Source: Oscillospiraceae bacterium (GTDB taxonomy: Bacteria > Bacillota > Clostridia > Christensenellales > Aristaeellaceae). Taken from it: DNA of 64,000 nt. The position numbers were made by a program, and so were the translations under genes. The notes beneath the pieces are model-generated. The model was given only the letters and a program-made list of their open reading frames with translations, searched no databases and had not been told where the DNA came from. Location of the stretch: positions 1 through 64,000 of the forward strand of contig JAISWI010000019.1 of NCBI GenBank assembly GCA_031270865.1, given 5' to 3'. Shown one piece after another: positions 8,556 to 21,400 of the stretch (positions are counted from its first letter, which is position 1; every line of letters begins with the position of its first letter).

Positions 8556-9260
8556 TCAGTCCCTCTCGTGCCGGAACATGTACCCGACACCGCGTATTGT
8601 GTGGATGTACCGCTCCCCGGTCACGGCGTCGATCTTGCCGCGCAGGTAGCGGACATATACGTCCACGACGTTGTTATCCCCGTCGTATGAGTACCCCCAC
8701 ACGTTTTCCAGAAGGTAATCGCGGGTGAGGGCCTCGCCGGCGCGTCGCGCCAGGCACAGCAGCAGGTCATACTCCTTCTTGGTGAGCGGGAGCGGCTGGC
8801 CGTTGAGCGACGCCTCGTGGCTGCGCGGGGTCAGCGTCAGCGCACCGGCGGACAGCGTCTCGCCGGAGTGGTCGCGCCCCCTCGCGCTTCGGGCAAGCAT
8901 GACGCGCATGCGGGCAAGCAGTTCCTCGATTGCGAACGGCTTGGTCATGTAGTCGTCCGCGCCCATGTCAAGGCCCATCACCTTGTCGGATATGTCGTCC
9001 TTCGCGGTGAGCATCAGTATCGGCAAGCGCGGGCCTTTCTCGGATTGCCTCAGTCGGCGGCAGACCTCGACTCCCGACAGGCCGGGCAGCATCAGGTCCA
9101 GTATCATCACGTCGGGCTTCCACTCGGCGGCCTGGGCAAGCCCGGTCCTGCCGTCGCCGACCGCCTTCACCTGGTAGCCTTCATGGGTCAACTCCAGTTC
9201 AAGGAAACGCGCGATCTTCGCCTCGTCCTCGACTACTAAGACCTTGGGCACCGCTATCAC
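8556..9260 (-). CDS. OmpR/PhoB-family response regulator
   Basis: A 234-residue DNA-binding regulator. The receiver domain (1-120) has the acidic pocket VEDE, phospho-acceptor Asp55 in MILDLMLPG, Thr in MLTAKDD, and Lys in TKPF. The C-terminal winged helix includes LTKKEYDLLLCLARRAGEALTRDYLLENVWG and VDVYVRYLRGKID. The start is not certain: GTG at 9260 or the in-frame GTG at 9251, which has a GGGG stretch at better spacing. It is cotranscribed with the kinase downstream. Confidence 0.93.
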   Translation of the reverse strand: MIAVPKVLVVEDEAKIARFLELELTHEGYQVKAVGDGRTGLAQAAEWKPDVMILDLMLPGLSGVEVCRRLRQSEKGPRLPILMLTAKDDISDKVMGLDMGADDYMTKPFAIEELLARMRVMLARSARGRDHSGETLSAGALTLTPRSHEASLNGQPLPLTKKEYDLLLCLARRAGEALTRDYLLENVWGYSYDGDNNVVDVYVRYLRGKIDAVTGERYIHTIRGVGYMFRHERD

Positions 9261-9321
9261 CCCACATCATTGGCGAAGACCGGGAACGCCCATCGTCCCC
9301 GGCCTGGCCATATCCCGCAAG

Positions 9322-9942
9322 TCAGTCCACCGTGAACTCCCCGCCTTCGCCGGCGCCCCCCTCACCGTCGTCCTTGGAGGGGCTGTCGAAGCCTTTGCGG
9401 AAGTTATCCGATATACTGTTGATGGTGTTATGCACATTCTCGGCGGCGTTCCGCGCGAACTGCGCCACATCCTGCTGGGTGATGCCGCGCGGCTGTCTCT
9501 TCACTCCAATATGGCAGCCGAACAGCAGCATAGCCACGACTCCCGCCAGCGTCATATGAGGCGCGAAGAACAGGAATATCACGTAGCACACTACCGGCAG
9601 GTTCATAACCGTGCCGCCGTTGCGACTCACCTCAATGTTGTTATGGAACAACGCTCTCGCCGCCTTCTCCATAAAGTTACGCCGCCTTACCGGGGGCGTG
9701 TCCTTGCTGGTGCCGAACCCTCCGTACTGGCAGCCGTCCCCCTGCCTGCGCTGCCCGGCGAACGGGCCGTCCTGCGGCGTGACGCGGCGGATGCGGTTTG
9801 CGCGTTCCAGCTCAATCAATACGCGCGTCAGGTCGCCGTCGAAGCGTTCCAGCATCGACAGCGCTTCCTCATAGCTGATATCCGCTTTCGAGCGGAGGTA
9901 CTCAACCTTTTCCAATGTCTCGCTGTTTATACTCATGTTCAT
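9322..9942 (-). CDS. DUF4342 protein with UBA-like N-terminal domain
   Basis: About 206 residues. The start at MNMSINSETL was chosen because AGGAAGG lies 7-8 bases upstream; the open frame extends further without support. Residues 1-50 (ETLEKVEYLRSKADISYEEALSMLERFDGDLTRVLIELER) form a UBA/TS-N-like three-helix domain. A middle segment resembles DUF4342 (NFMEKAARALFHNNIEVSRNG) and is followed by two hydrophobic helices (VVCYVIFLFFAPHMTLAGVVAMLLFGC) and an acidic tail. A paralogue lies at 41620-42057. Function unknown. Confidence 0.75.
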   Translation of the reverse strand: MNMSINSETLEKVEYLRSKADISYEEALSMLERFDGDLTRVLIELERANRIRRVTPQDGPFAGQRRQGDGCQYGGFGTSKDTPPVRRRNFMEKAARALFHNNIEVSRNGGTVMNLPVVCYVIFLFFAPHMTLAGVVAMLLFGCHIGVKRQPRGITQQDVAQFARNAAENVHNTINSISDNFRKGFDSPSKDDGEGGAGEGGEFTVD

Positions 9943-10095
9943 GGCCGCCTTCCTTCCATATATGGGGCTGCCGCCCCTGCTGATCCGTCGTCTCGCGCCG
10001 ACACGGTTAGTATATACCGCCCGCGTCATCCAAGCTTGAGCAAACGGGAAAAGGACCATTAAAACGCGGTGAGAATACGGAAAAAAAACGGCGGT

Positions 10096-12151
<2,056 letters not shown>

Positions 12152-12170
12152 CGCCGCAGTGGCGGAGGGG

Positions 12171-12429
12171 GCGATGCCTTACCTACCCACAGCGGCAGAG
12201 GAGGCGATGCCTTACCTACCCACAGCGGCAGAGGGGGCGATGCCTTACCTACCCACAACGGTAGAGGGGACGATGCCTTACTCACCCACAGCGACAGAGG
12301 AGGCGATGCCTTACCTACCCACAGCGGCAGAGGGGGCGATGCCTAACTAGCCCACAGCGGCAGAGGAAGCAATGCCTTACCAACCCACAACGGCAGAGGG
12401 GGCAATGCCTTACCTACCCACAGCCGTGG
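12171..12429. repeat. Eight-unit 33-bp tandem repeat in the atpG-atpD spacer
   Basis: Units start at 12171, 12204, 12237, 12270, 12303, 12336, 12369 and 12402. Each begins GCGATGCCTTACCTACCCAC or a close variant and continues AGCGGCAGAGG. Because 33 is a multiple of three, the plus strand reads as an 11-residue peptide repeat (AMPYLPTAAEG). The frame has no ribosome binding site and breaks in the sixth unit, so I treat it as non-coding. There are no unique spacers, so it is not a CRISPR array. Confidence 0.85.
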
Positions 12430-12450
12430 ATGGGATCCCCCGCCCTACAC

Positions 12451-13314
12451 CTACACCCCCGCCCCGGCCACGATCTCCTCCAGCTCCAGCGTTATCGCGG
12501 CTTGGCGGGCGTGCCCCCACTGGATATTCAACCGGCTGAGCATCTCATCCGCGTTACGGGTCGCGGCGTACATCGCGCTCATCCGCGCGAAATGCTCCGA
12601 CGCGAACGCCTGCACCAGCGCCGAGTATACCCACCCGATCAGATAATGCTTGACCATCATGTCAAGCGCCTCGTACCGCGACGGGTGGTACGCCAGTCCA
12701 TGCACGGGCGTCTCGATGGGCGCGGCGTCCATGAAATCCTCCCGGAACACGGGCAGCAGCCTCCGCGCCGACGGCTCCAGCGAGGCCCCGCCCCTAAGCT
12801 GAGTGTACACCACGTACACGTTGTCCAGCATCTTCCGGCTGAACATGAAGCACAGCTCGTTAGTGATCTCCCTCGCGCTGCGCAGCGTGGGATCCTGTAT
12901 CACGTGCTGGTAGTGCGCGTCCGGATGCTGGCCCTTGCGGATGAAGTATTCCGCGGCCATGTGCCCGATCGTGAACAGCGATCGTTTGTCGGGCGCCGTC
13001 CGATCCATCGTGGACTCAGCCAGCCTCAACGCCTCATGGTTATACCCGCCGCACAACCCCTTATCCCCCGCTATCACCAGATAGACGGTGTTCTCGCCGT
13101 GAGGACGGAAGAACGGGTTGCTGGTCGGAGTGTGCATGCTCTCCAGTATGAAGCGGATGTTCGAGCGCGTGCGCTCGAACGAAAGCTCGTTCTGGTCATG
13201 CATGCGCATCGCGCGTTTCATCTTGGCCGAGGCGATCAGGTACATCGCGCGGGTGATCTTGCGCGTGTCCTCCACAACCTTGCGGTGGTGGCGTATCTCC
13301 TGCAGCGCGCTCAC
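12451..13314 (-). CDS. atpG: F1 ATP synthase gamma subunit
   Basis: Central-stalk rotor subunit, 287 residues, matching the usual length. The GTG start overlaps the atpA stop (GTGA) and gives VSALQEIRHHRKVVEDTRKITRAMYLIASAKMKRA, the conserved N-terminal helix. Upstream in-frame codons would overlap atpA by 168 bases and encode an Arg/Gly-rich extension unlike any gamma, so they were not used. The central GDKGLCGGYN and the C-terminal helix with TRNADEMLSRLNIQWGHARQAAITLELEEIVAGA are conserved. Confidence 0.95.
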   Translation of the reverse strand: MSALQEIRHHRKVVEDTRKITRAMYLIASAKMKRAMRMHDQNELSFERTRSNIRFILESMHTPTSNPFFRPHGENTVYLVIAGDKGLCGGYNHEALRLAESTMDRTAPDKRSLFTIGHMAAEYFIRKGQHPDAHYQHVIQDPTLRSAREITNELCFMFSRKMLDNVYVVYTQLRGGASLEPSARRLLPVFREDFMDAAPIETPVHGLAYHPSRYEALDMMVKHYLIGWVYSALVQAFASEHFARMSAMYAATRNADEMLSRLNIQWGHARQAAITLELEEIVAGAGV

Positions 13315-15098
13315 GCCCGGCTCCCCGCTTGCGCCGCGGCCAATCCAGCCTCGCGCGACCACTGGGCGGCGGCCTCGCGCAGGTCGGCCTCGTCCTGATC
13401 CTCCAGCCGCTTTACCGTATCGAGCCGCCTTATCAGAGGCGCGTACCGCGCGTCGAGGAATCCGGGGTACGCCCGCTTCCACCGCTCCAGCGCGTCCAGC
13501 GGGATATCGCGCGGCAGCAGCCCGCGCGTCAGCGTAAAGAGCATGGCCGCCTGCGCCGGCCCGGACAGCGGCTCATGCGCCTCCTGGCACAGCAGCGCGT
13601 CCAGCCGCTCGCCCCGCGCGAGCGTCTCCTTCGCGCCCCTGTCCATGTCGGATGAGAAGCGCGAGAATACCTGCATCTCGCGGTACTGCGCCAGCTCCAG
13701 GCGCAGCTGCCCGACCGCCTTGCGCATCGCGTCGGTCTGCGCCGCTCCGCCCACCCGCGACACCGACAGCCCGCTGTTCACGGCGGGCTTATGCCCCTCG
13801 CGAAACAGCTCCGCGTCCAGGAATATCTGCCCGTCGGTGATCGATATCACGTTCGTGGGGATGTACGCGGAGATATCGCCGCCCTGCGTCTCGATGATGG
13901 GCAGCGCGGTCAGCGACCCGCCCCCCAAGTCGTCCGACAGCTGCGCCGCCCGCTCCAGCAGCCGCGCGTGAAGGTAGAACACATCGCCCGGGTACGCCTC
14001 CCGGCCTGGCGGCCTGCGCAGCAGCAGCGATAGGGCGCGGTATGTGACCGCGTGCTTGCTAAGGTCGTCGTACACGATCAGCGCGTCGCCGCCATCCGCC
14101 ATCACGCGCTCGGCCATCGCGCACGCGCTAAACGGCGCGATATACTGCGTCGTCGGCGAGTCGGACGCGCTGGCGCACACAACGCAGGTATGCTCCATCG
14201 CGCCGCGCTCGCGCAGCAGCTCGACTATCCGCGCGACGGACGACGCCTTCTGCCCGATCGCGACATAGAAGCACGCGACGTTCCGGCCCTTCTGGTTGAT
14301 GATCGCGTCGACAGCGATGGTCGTCTTACCCGTCTGGCGGTCGCCGATGACCAATTCCCGCTGCCCCTTGCCTATGGGAACCATCGCGTCGATGGCGATA
14401 AGCCCCGTTTCAAGCGGGCGCGTTACGGGCTTACGCGCCAGCACGGTAGGCGCGGGCGACTCTATCGGGCGCATCCCCCGGGGATGGATCGCCGGCCCGC
14501 CGTCCAGCGGCGAACCCAGCGGATCGACCACGCGCCCGAACAGCTCGCCGCCCGTGGGCACCGACAGCACCTGCCCCGTTCCCCACGCCCGCTGCCCGTC
14601 GCGGGCGTCCGCCCCGGCCTGGCCGCTGAGCATGACCACGCTCACGGACTCCTCCTCAAGGTTCATCGCGATGCCAAGGCCGCCGCCCTCGAACTCCACG
14701 GTCTCGTTAAGGCGGCATCCGGACAGCCCTGATACCGAGGCCACGCCGTCGCCCGCCCGGAGCACCCTGCCCGAGCCGCGCGCGGTCACGGCGGGCCCAA
14801 GCCCGCTAAGCCGCCCGCGCAGCGCGTCGGCCACGGACGCCGCGTCGCCCTGCCCCACGTCCTGCCCCGCGATGGGACCCATGCCGCGCAGGTCCCGGGC
14901 GACAGTGTCCAGCCTCGAGCGGATGGACCCGTCGTACGTCACGCCGTCTATATCCACCGCCACGCCGCCCACCAGCGACGGCTCAGACGCCTCGCGCAGG
15001 TTCAGCGTCTCGCCCAGCCGCGCCTCCAGCCGTTCGCGCAGCGCGTCGCGCTGCTCCCGCGTCAGCGGGAACGCGGTCCTGATGACGCCCGACTTCAT
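13311..15098 (-). CDS. atpA: F1 ATP synthase alpha subunit with fused delta C-terminal domain
   Basis: 595 residues, about 90 more than a normal alpha. The first ~75 residues (TAFPLTREQRDALRERLEARLG, then SLVGGVAVDIDGVTYDGSIRSRLD) match the C-terminal part of the delta/OSCP subunit: PL-x-EQ, the LiGG motif and DGSvr-x-rL. From ~residue 105 (GSGRVLRAGDGVASVSGL) it is an ordinary alpha with P-loop GDRQTGKT and SDSPTTQYIAPFSACAMAE. No separate atpH lies between atpF and this gene, where it normally sits (gap of 4 bases), so the delta N-terminal domain is missing from the operon. The first ATG directly precedes the delta-like part, so the fusion is translated as one chain if the reading is right. 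Confidence 0.95.
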   Translation of the reverse strand: MKSGVIRTAFPLTREQRDALRERLEARLGETLNLREASEPSLVGGVAVDIDGVTYDGSIRSRLDTVARDLRGMGPIAGQDVGQGDAASVADALRGRLSGLGPAVTARGSGRVLRAGDGVASVSGLSGCRLNETVEFEGGGLGIAMNLEEESVSVVMLSGQAGADARDGQRAWGTGQVLSVPTGGELFGRVVDPLGSPLDGGPAIHPRGMRPIESPAPTVLARKPVTRPLETGLIAIDAMVPIGKGQRELVIGDRQTGKTTIAVDAIINQKGRNVACFYVAIGQKASSVARIVELLRERGAMEHTCVVCASASDSPTTQYIAPFSACAMAERVMADGGDALIVYDDLSKHAVTYRALSLLLRRPPGREAYPGDVFYLHARLLERAAQLSDDLGGGSLTALPIIETQGGDISAYIPTNVISITDGQIFLDAELFREGHKPAVNSGLSVSRVGGAAQTDAMRKAVGQLRLELAQYREMQVFSRFSSDMDRGAKETLARGERLDALLCQEAHEPLSGPAQAAMLFTLTRGLLPRDIPLDALERWKRAYPGFLDARYAPLIRRLDTVKRLEDQDEADLREAAAQWSREAGLAAAQAGSRA

Positions 15099-15102
15099 CC
15101 GC

Positions 15103-15582
15103 TCACAACCCCTCGATCAGCGCGTCGACCAGCCGCGCGTGGTCCTCGTCGGTCATGCCGCGCCCGATCAGCTTCTCCGCCATCATCACGGCGAGGGCGG
15201 CGGTTTCGTCGCGCAGCGCTTCCCGCGCCTGGACGCGCGTCTTTAACGCGTCGGCCAGCGCGTCCTCGCGCAGGCGGTTGGCCTCCTCCATCGCCCGCCC
15301 GGTGATCTCGTCGGCGCGGGCTTGGGCGGCCGACGCGCTTTGGGCGATGGTTTCCTCGGCCTTGCGCCGCGCGTCCTCAATGATCCTCTCGCCCTCGCGC
15401 GTGAGCGCCTCCGCTTGCGCCCTCATCGCGGCGGCCTCGTCTATCTGGGCCTGGACCTCGCCGCTTCGTTTGGCCATGAACGCGCGGACCGGCTTATACA
15501 GCAGGAAGTATATGGCCACGCCCATTATCGCCGCGTTGAACATATGGAGCGCGATCGACGTGGGGTTGAACATCTCCGCCAT
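15103..15582 (-). CDS. atpF: F0 ATP synthase subunit b
   Basis: A 159-residue peripheral stalk subunit. It has one N-terminal membrane helix (IALHMFNAAIMGVAIYFLLYKPV) and then a long charged helix (FMAKRSGEVQAQIDEAAAMRAQAEALTREGERIIEDARRKAEETIAQS). The length is that of a plain b subunit, so the missing delta N-terminal domain is not fused here either. It ends 4 bases before the delta-alpha fusion gene. Confidence 0.95.
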   Translation of the reverse strand: MAEMFNPTSIALHMFNAAIMGVAIYFLLYKPVRAFMAKRSGEVQAQIDEAAAMRAQAEALTREGERIIEDARRKAEETIAQSASAAQARADEITGRAMEEANRLREDALADALKTRVQAREALRDETAALAVMMAEKLIGRGMTDEDHARLVDALIEGL

Positions 15583-15597
15583 CGGGACAGCCCTCCG

Positions 15598-16552
<955 letters not shown>

Positions 16553-16585
16553 CTCCTATATCCAGCGGCCCTCGTAAACGCTAAC

Positions 16586-16624
16586 GCAAAATCGAATGGC
16601 GGGCGCTCTGCCATCCGATTTTGC
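16586..16624 (-). promoter_or_regulatory. Hairpin at the 5' end of the atp mRNA
   Basis: Two 15-base arms (GCAAAATCGAATGGC and its reverse complement with one G-T mismatch) separated by 9 bases, lying where transcription from the promoter at 16627-16655 should begin. No T run follows it, so it is not a standard terminator. It may stabilise the transcript or bind a regulator (inference). Confidence 0.6.
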
Positions 16625-16626
16625 TC

Positions 16627-16655
16627 ATTATACCCCCATACCATACGCGCGTCAA
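16627..16655 (-). promoter_or_regulatory. Sigma-A promoter of the ATP synthase operon
   Basis: On the minus strand TTGACG, a 17-base spacer, TATAAT. It lies 75 bases upstream of atpB. Confidence 0.8.
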
Positions 16656-16828
16656 GGGTACAATTCACCAAATAACAACGCATGGTTTTATACCCACTGG
16701 TAATATCCCCATTACCGCGTCTTAATATACATAATATGGTAATCTCTAGCCGACGCGGACTTGACTTCCCGGGCCGGACCGCGCATACTCCCGCTATGCG
16801 GGAAAACCAAACCAACAGGAGGAACGAT

Positions 16829-17812
16829 ATGGACTTACTGGCCCTGGTGCTGGCGGCGGGCGAAGGACAGCGCATGAGGAGCGATATACCCAAGACGCTG
16901 CACCCGATGTGCGGCAAGCCCATACTTTGCCACGTGATGGATACCGTGGGCGGGGTATGCAAGCAGGTGGTGCCCATATTGGGGCACGGCAAGGACCAGA
17001 TACTCGCGAGGCTAGGGGATATACCCCACGCCGTGCAGGACTTCACCACGGGCAAGGGGACAGGCCACGCGGTCATATCAGCCGCGAACGCGCTAAAGGA
17101 TAAGAAGGGCGCGGTGATAGTCACGGCCGGGGACATGCCGCTGGTGACCGAGTTGTCCTACCGCTCGCTGGCGCAGTGCGTGCGCGAGGGCGCCGCCGCC
17201 GCGCTGCTGTATGATATCGTGGACGACCCGTTCGGCTACGGGCGCGTTATCATAGACAGGCGCGGCCGGGTGACGGGCATCGTCGAGCAGAAGGACCTGA
17301 CCGAACAGCAGAAAGGCATCCGCGCGGCGAACGCGTCGGTGTACTGCTTCGATATAGACGCGCTGCTCTGGTCGCTGCCCCAGCTGACGAACCGCAACGC
17401 CGCGAACGAATACTACCTCACCGACGCTATCGGGGCGCTGGCCCGCGCGGGCTATACGGTCACCGCGGTCCAGGCGCAGGACCATGACGAGGTGCGGGGC
17501 ATCAACACGCGCGTCCAGCTGGAAGAAGCCACGCGCGTGCTGCGCTCGCGGATAAACCGCGAGCACCTGTTATCCGGCGTGACGATGATCGACCCGCGCT
17601 GCACCTACGTCGATACCGAGGTAAAGATAGGCTACGACACGACCATTTACCCCGGCGTCGCGCTGGAAGGCGAGACGACCATCGGCCCGCGGTGCGTTCT
17701 TTACCCCGGCTGCCACCTGCGGGACGCGCACATCGGCGCGGACTGCGCGCTTTACGGCGCGTTTGTGGAAGGCAGGATCATCCCGGACGGGACGACGCTG
17801 AGCCGGTCATGA
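16829..17812 (+). CDS. glmU: UDP-GlcNAc pyrophosphorylase, GlmU lacking the acetyltransferase end
   Basis: 327 residues; bacterial GlmU is about 450-460. The ATG has AGGAGG 5 bases upstream. The uridylyltransferase domain is complete: LAAGEGQRMRSDIPKTLHPMCGKP, TAGDMPLV, DPFGYGRVI, GIVEQKD, and NAANEYYLTDAI. The C-terminal left-handed beta helix begins (TTIYPGVALEGETTIGPRC) but stops after about four coils. The conserved catalytic His and acetyl-CoA sites of the acetyltransferase are therefore absent. The stop overlaps the pth start (ATGA), so the short form is built into the operon rather than a frameshift. Acetylation of glucosamine-1-P must be done by another protein, if needed. Confidence 0.88.
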   Translation: MDLLALVLAAGEGQRMRSDIPKTLHPMCGKPILCHVMDTVGGVCKQVVPILGHGKDQILARLGDIPHAVQDFTTGKGTGHAVISAANALKDKKGAVIVTAGDMPLVTELSYRSLAQCVREGAAAALLYDIVDDPFGYGRVIIDRRGRVTGIVEQKDLTEQQKGIRAANASVYCFDIDALLWSLPQLTNRNAANEYYLTDAIGALARAGYTVTAVQAQDHDEVRGINTRVQLEEATRVLRSRINREHLLSGVTMIDPRCTYVDTEVKIGYDTTIYPGVALEGETTIGPRCVLYPGCHLRDAHIGADCALYGAFVEGRIIPDGTTLSRS

Positions 17813-18417
17813 TATTCCTGAACCGCCTCGCCCGGCCCCAGACCGACGCGCTGATACTGGGGCTGGGCAACCCCGGCATGGCCTACGCGCGTACCCGGCA
17901 CAACGCCGGGTTCGACGCGCTGGACGCGTGCGCCCAAAAGACCGGGATAGCGGTAAACCGCACCCGCTCCCGGGCGCTGACCGGCAGCGGGGTATGGCGC
18001 GGCAAGCGGATCGCGCTGGCCAAGCCCCAAACCTATATGAATGACTCTGGTGGCGCGGCCGCCGGTTTGGTACAATGGTATAAACCAGGCATGCTTATTG
18101 TGATATATGACGACATAGACCTGCCGTTGGGTGGGCTGAGGGTGCGCGGCTCGGGCTCGGCGGGGACGCATAACGGGATGCGCTCGATCATAACACAGAT
18201 GGGCGGCGAGGACTTCCCGCGCGTGAGGGTGGGCGTGGGTAAGCCCCCGCCAGAATGGGATCTGAAGGATTGGGTGCTCTCGCGTTATCCCGACGAGGCC
18301 AGCCGCAATGCCGCGGACGAGGCCAGCCAGAAGGCGGCGGACGCCGCGCTGATGATCGTGACCGACGGCGCGGAACAGGCCATGGCCAGGTATAATAGGA
18401 AGCATATCGGAGTATAG
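17809..18417 (+). CDS. pth: Peptidyl-tRNA hydrolase
   Basis: A 202-residue enzyme that releases peptides from dropped-off peptidyl-tRNA. Motifs: LILGLGNPGMAYARTRHNAGFDALD with the catalytic His in RHNAGF, KPQTYMNDSGGAA, YDDIDLPLGGLRVRGSGSAGTHNGMRSI, and FPRVRVGVGKPP. The start is coupled to the glmU stop. The order glmU-pth-mfd is common in Bacillota. Confidence 0.95.
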   Translation: MIFLNRLARPQTDALILGLGNPGMAYARTRHNAGFDALDACAQKTGIAVNRTRSRALTGSGVWRGKRIALAKPQTYMNDSGGAAAGLVQWYKPGMLIVIYDDIDLPLGGLRVRGSGSAGTHNGMRSIITQMGGEDFPRVRVGVGKPPPEWDLKDWVLSRYPDEASRNAADEASQKAADAALMIVTDGAEQAMARYNRKHIGV

Positions 18418-18448
18418 TATAATATTGGAATCAATAAGGGGGAATCGG

Positions 18449-21400
18449 ATGCTGGATTCCCGGGCGGAGAGGCTTTCCGGAGGCGCGGCCTTCGCCAATC
18501 AGCTGGTCCAGCCGCTGCTGGAGGACATCGAGTACCGCCGTTTCGCGCAAACAGTGATAGACCGCCGCGCCGCGCTTGCTTACGCGATGGCGGAGCCCCA
18601 GAAGGCGTATATAGCAGCCGGACTGCGCGGGAGCGCGTCCCGGCCGATACTGTATGTCGCCCCGACTGAGCAGCAGGCGCTGCGGACCGCCGGGGATCTG
18701 ACACAATTGCTGGGGCCGGGCGTGTCGCTGTTCCCGCCCCGGGAGGTCACGTTCTACCATACGGCGGCCTCCAGCCAGGAGGTCGCCTTCAGGCGCGTGG
18801 AGACGATGCAGGCCGTCGCCTCAGGCCGGGCGGCGGCTGTCGTGGCCTCGGCGGACGCGCTTCTGACGTGTCTGCCGCCGCGCGGGGCGTTCTCCGCGTT
18901 CATGGTCACGCTGTCGGTCGGCATGAGCATGCCCCCCAAGGACCTGCTCGCGCGGTGCGTGAGGATGGGTTATGAGCGGGTCGAGCGCGTGGAGGCGAAG
19001 GGCCAGTGCGCGCTGCGCGGCGGGATACTGGACATTTACCCAACGAACGCCGCCGACGCGCTGCGGATAGAGTTCTTTGACGAAGAGATAGATTCCATGC
19101 GCGTGTTCAGCGCCCAGTCCCAGCGCAGCCAGTCCAACTTAAGCGAGTGGACGATCCCCCCGGCGTCCGAGCTGCCCCTGACCGACGAGCAGGCCGGGGC
19201 TGCCGCGGACAGGCTGGAGGAATCGCTTTACAGGGCCGTCAACAGGCAGGGACGGGCGTCCGGCGCGCGCGGCAGGGCGAAGCCCCAGCCCGACGGCGGC
19301 ATGACCGATCCGCTGGCGATGCCCGCGCTGGACGAGATGCGCGTGGACTCGTTCGCGCGGACGGGCACCACCGAGGCGAAGCTCACCCAGTATATCCAGC
19401 GATCGGCGGAGATGATCCGCGCCGGGGCTTACCCCGCCGGGATGGAGCAGTTCATACCGTACTGCTGCCCGCGCGTCGAGACGCTGGCCGACTGGATGGA
19501 AGGCGCGGTGGTGATACTCGACGAGCCGGACAAGATCCGCGAGCGCTGCGTCATCAGCGCCCAGTCGTTCGCCGAGGCGTTCAAGGCCGCGCTGGAGCGT
19601 GGCGAGGCCCTGCCCGAGCAGGCGTCGCTGCTGGCCGATCCGGACGACCTGTTCGCCAGTCTCGCCGGAACGGGCGACGCGCGGCGCGGCGTGGCCATGT
19701 TCAGCGCGTTCCTGCGTACGACGGCGGGGTTGAAGCCCGACTACGTGGGCAAGCTGGAGGGCGTGGCCGCCTCGGAGTACCAGGGCAACACCCGCGAGCT
19801 GGCCGCCGACCTGAAGAAATGGCGCGGCGAGGGCTGGCGCGTGGCCATAATGATAGGCGGCGCGGCGCGGGGCAAGCGCCTGACCGAATCGTTATATGAC
19901 ATCGGTATATCGTGCGAGCGGCCGGAGGACGAGGCCAGGCTCAACGCGCCGCTGACACTGATACCGCGCGTGCTGCCCGCGTCGTTCTCGCGCGGGTTCG
20001 TGATGCCCGGCGCGAGGCTCGCGCTGCTGTCCGAGTCCGACGTATACGGCGGGGCGCTGCGCAAGGCGCGGCAGATGAAATCCAGCGGCGAGAGGATCGC
20101 CGCGTTTACCGACCTTAAGGTGGGCGACTTCGTGGTCCACGAGTCCCACGGCGTGGGCCAGTACAAGGGCACCGTGCGCTTATCCAGCGAGGGGCGATGG
20201 CGGGATTACATCTATATCCAGTACCATGGCGCGGATAAGCTGTACATCCCCACCGACCAGATGGACCGGGTGCATAAGTACATCGGCGGGGACAGCGACG
20301 CGCCCAGGCTCAACAAGCTGGGCGGCAGCGAGTGGCGCAACCAGAAGGCGCGGGTAAAGCAATCGATCCGCGCGATGGCGTTCGACCTGGTCAAACTATA
20401 CGCGAAACGCGCGTCGACGCGCGGCCACGCGTTCAGCCCGGACACCCCGTGGCAGGCGCAGTTCGAGGAATTCTTCCCGTACGAGGAGACCCCGGACCAG
20501 CTTCAGGCCGTGGCGGACATCAAGCGCGACATGGAGAGCCAGACCCCGATGGACCGCCTGCTGTGCGGCGACGTGGGCTACGGCAAGACGGAGGTCGCGC
20601 TGCGCGCCGCGTTCAAGGCGGTGATGGACGGCAAGCAGGCCGCCATACTCGCGCCGACGACCGTATTAACCCAGCAGCATTACCATACAATACTGGAGCG
20701 GTTCAAGGGATTCCCGGTGCGGTGCGAGTCGGTAAGCCGTTTCAAGTCGCCCGCGCAGATCAAGGCGATACTGAAAAACCTGGAGGCCGGGGAGATAGAC
20801 ATACTGGTGGGCACGCACCGGCTTCTGGCCAAGGACGTGCGCTTCAAGTCGCTGGGACTGCTGGTGGTGGATGAGGAGCAGCGTTTTGGCGTGGCGCACA
20901 AGGAATCCATCAAGAACATGAAGGCGGCGGTGGACGTGCTCACGCTGTCCGCGACCCCGATACCGCGCACGCTTCACATGTCGATGGTGGGCATCCGCGA
21001 CATGTCGCTGCTTGAGACCCCGCCGGAGGAGCGTTACCCCGTCCAGACATACGTGATGGAGTACTCGGACGGGATCGTCCGCGACGCGATACTGCGCGAG
21101 CTTGGGCGCGGCGGGCAGGTATACATGGTATACAACCATGTCGAGTCGATAGAGCGGATGTATGAGCGGGCGCGCGACCTGGTGCCCGAGGCGCGGATAG
21201 CGATCGGCCACGGCCAGATGCGCGAGCACGTGCTGGAGGATGTGATGGTCGACTTCTACGACGGGAAGTATGACGTGCTGCTGTGCACGACGATCATCGA
21301 GTCCGGCCTGGACGTGCCCAGGGCGAATACGCTGATAGTGTGCGAGTCGGACCACTTCGGCCTGTCCCAGCTGTACCAGTTAAGGGGGCGCGTGGGGCGG

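Noticed and set aside
12171-12429. Possible CRISPR array
   Set aside because: Units are joined directly with no unique spacers, and no cas genes are present.
13315-13482. 56-codon N-terminal extension of the gamma subunit
   Set aside because: Overlaps atpA, encodes an Arg/Gly-rich stretch unlike any gamma; a GTG with GTGA overlap gives the normal length.
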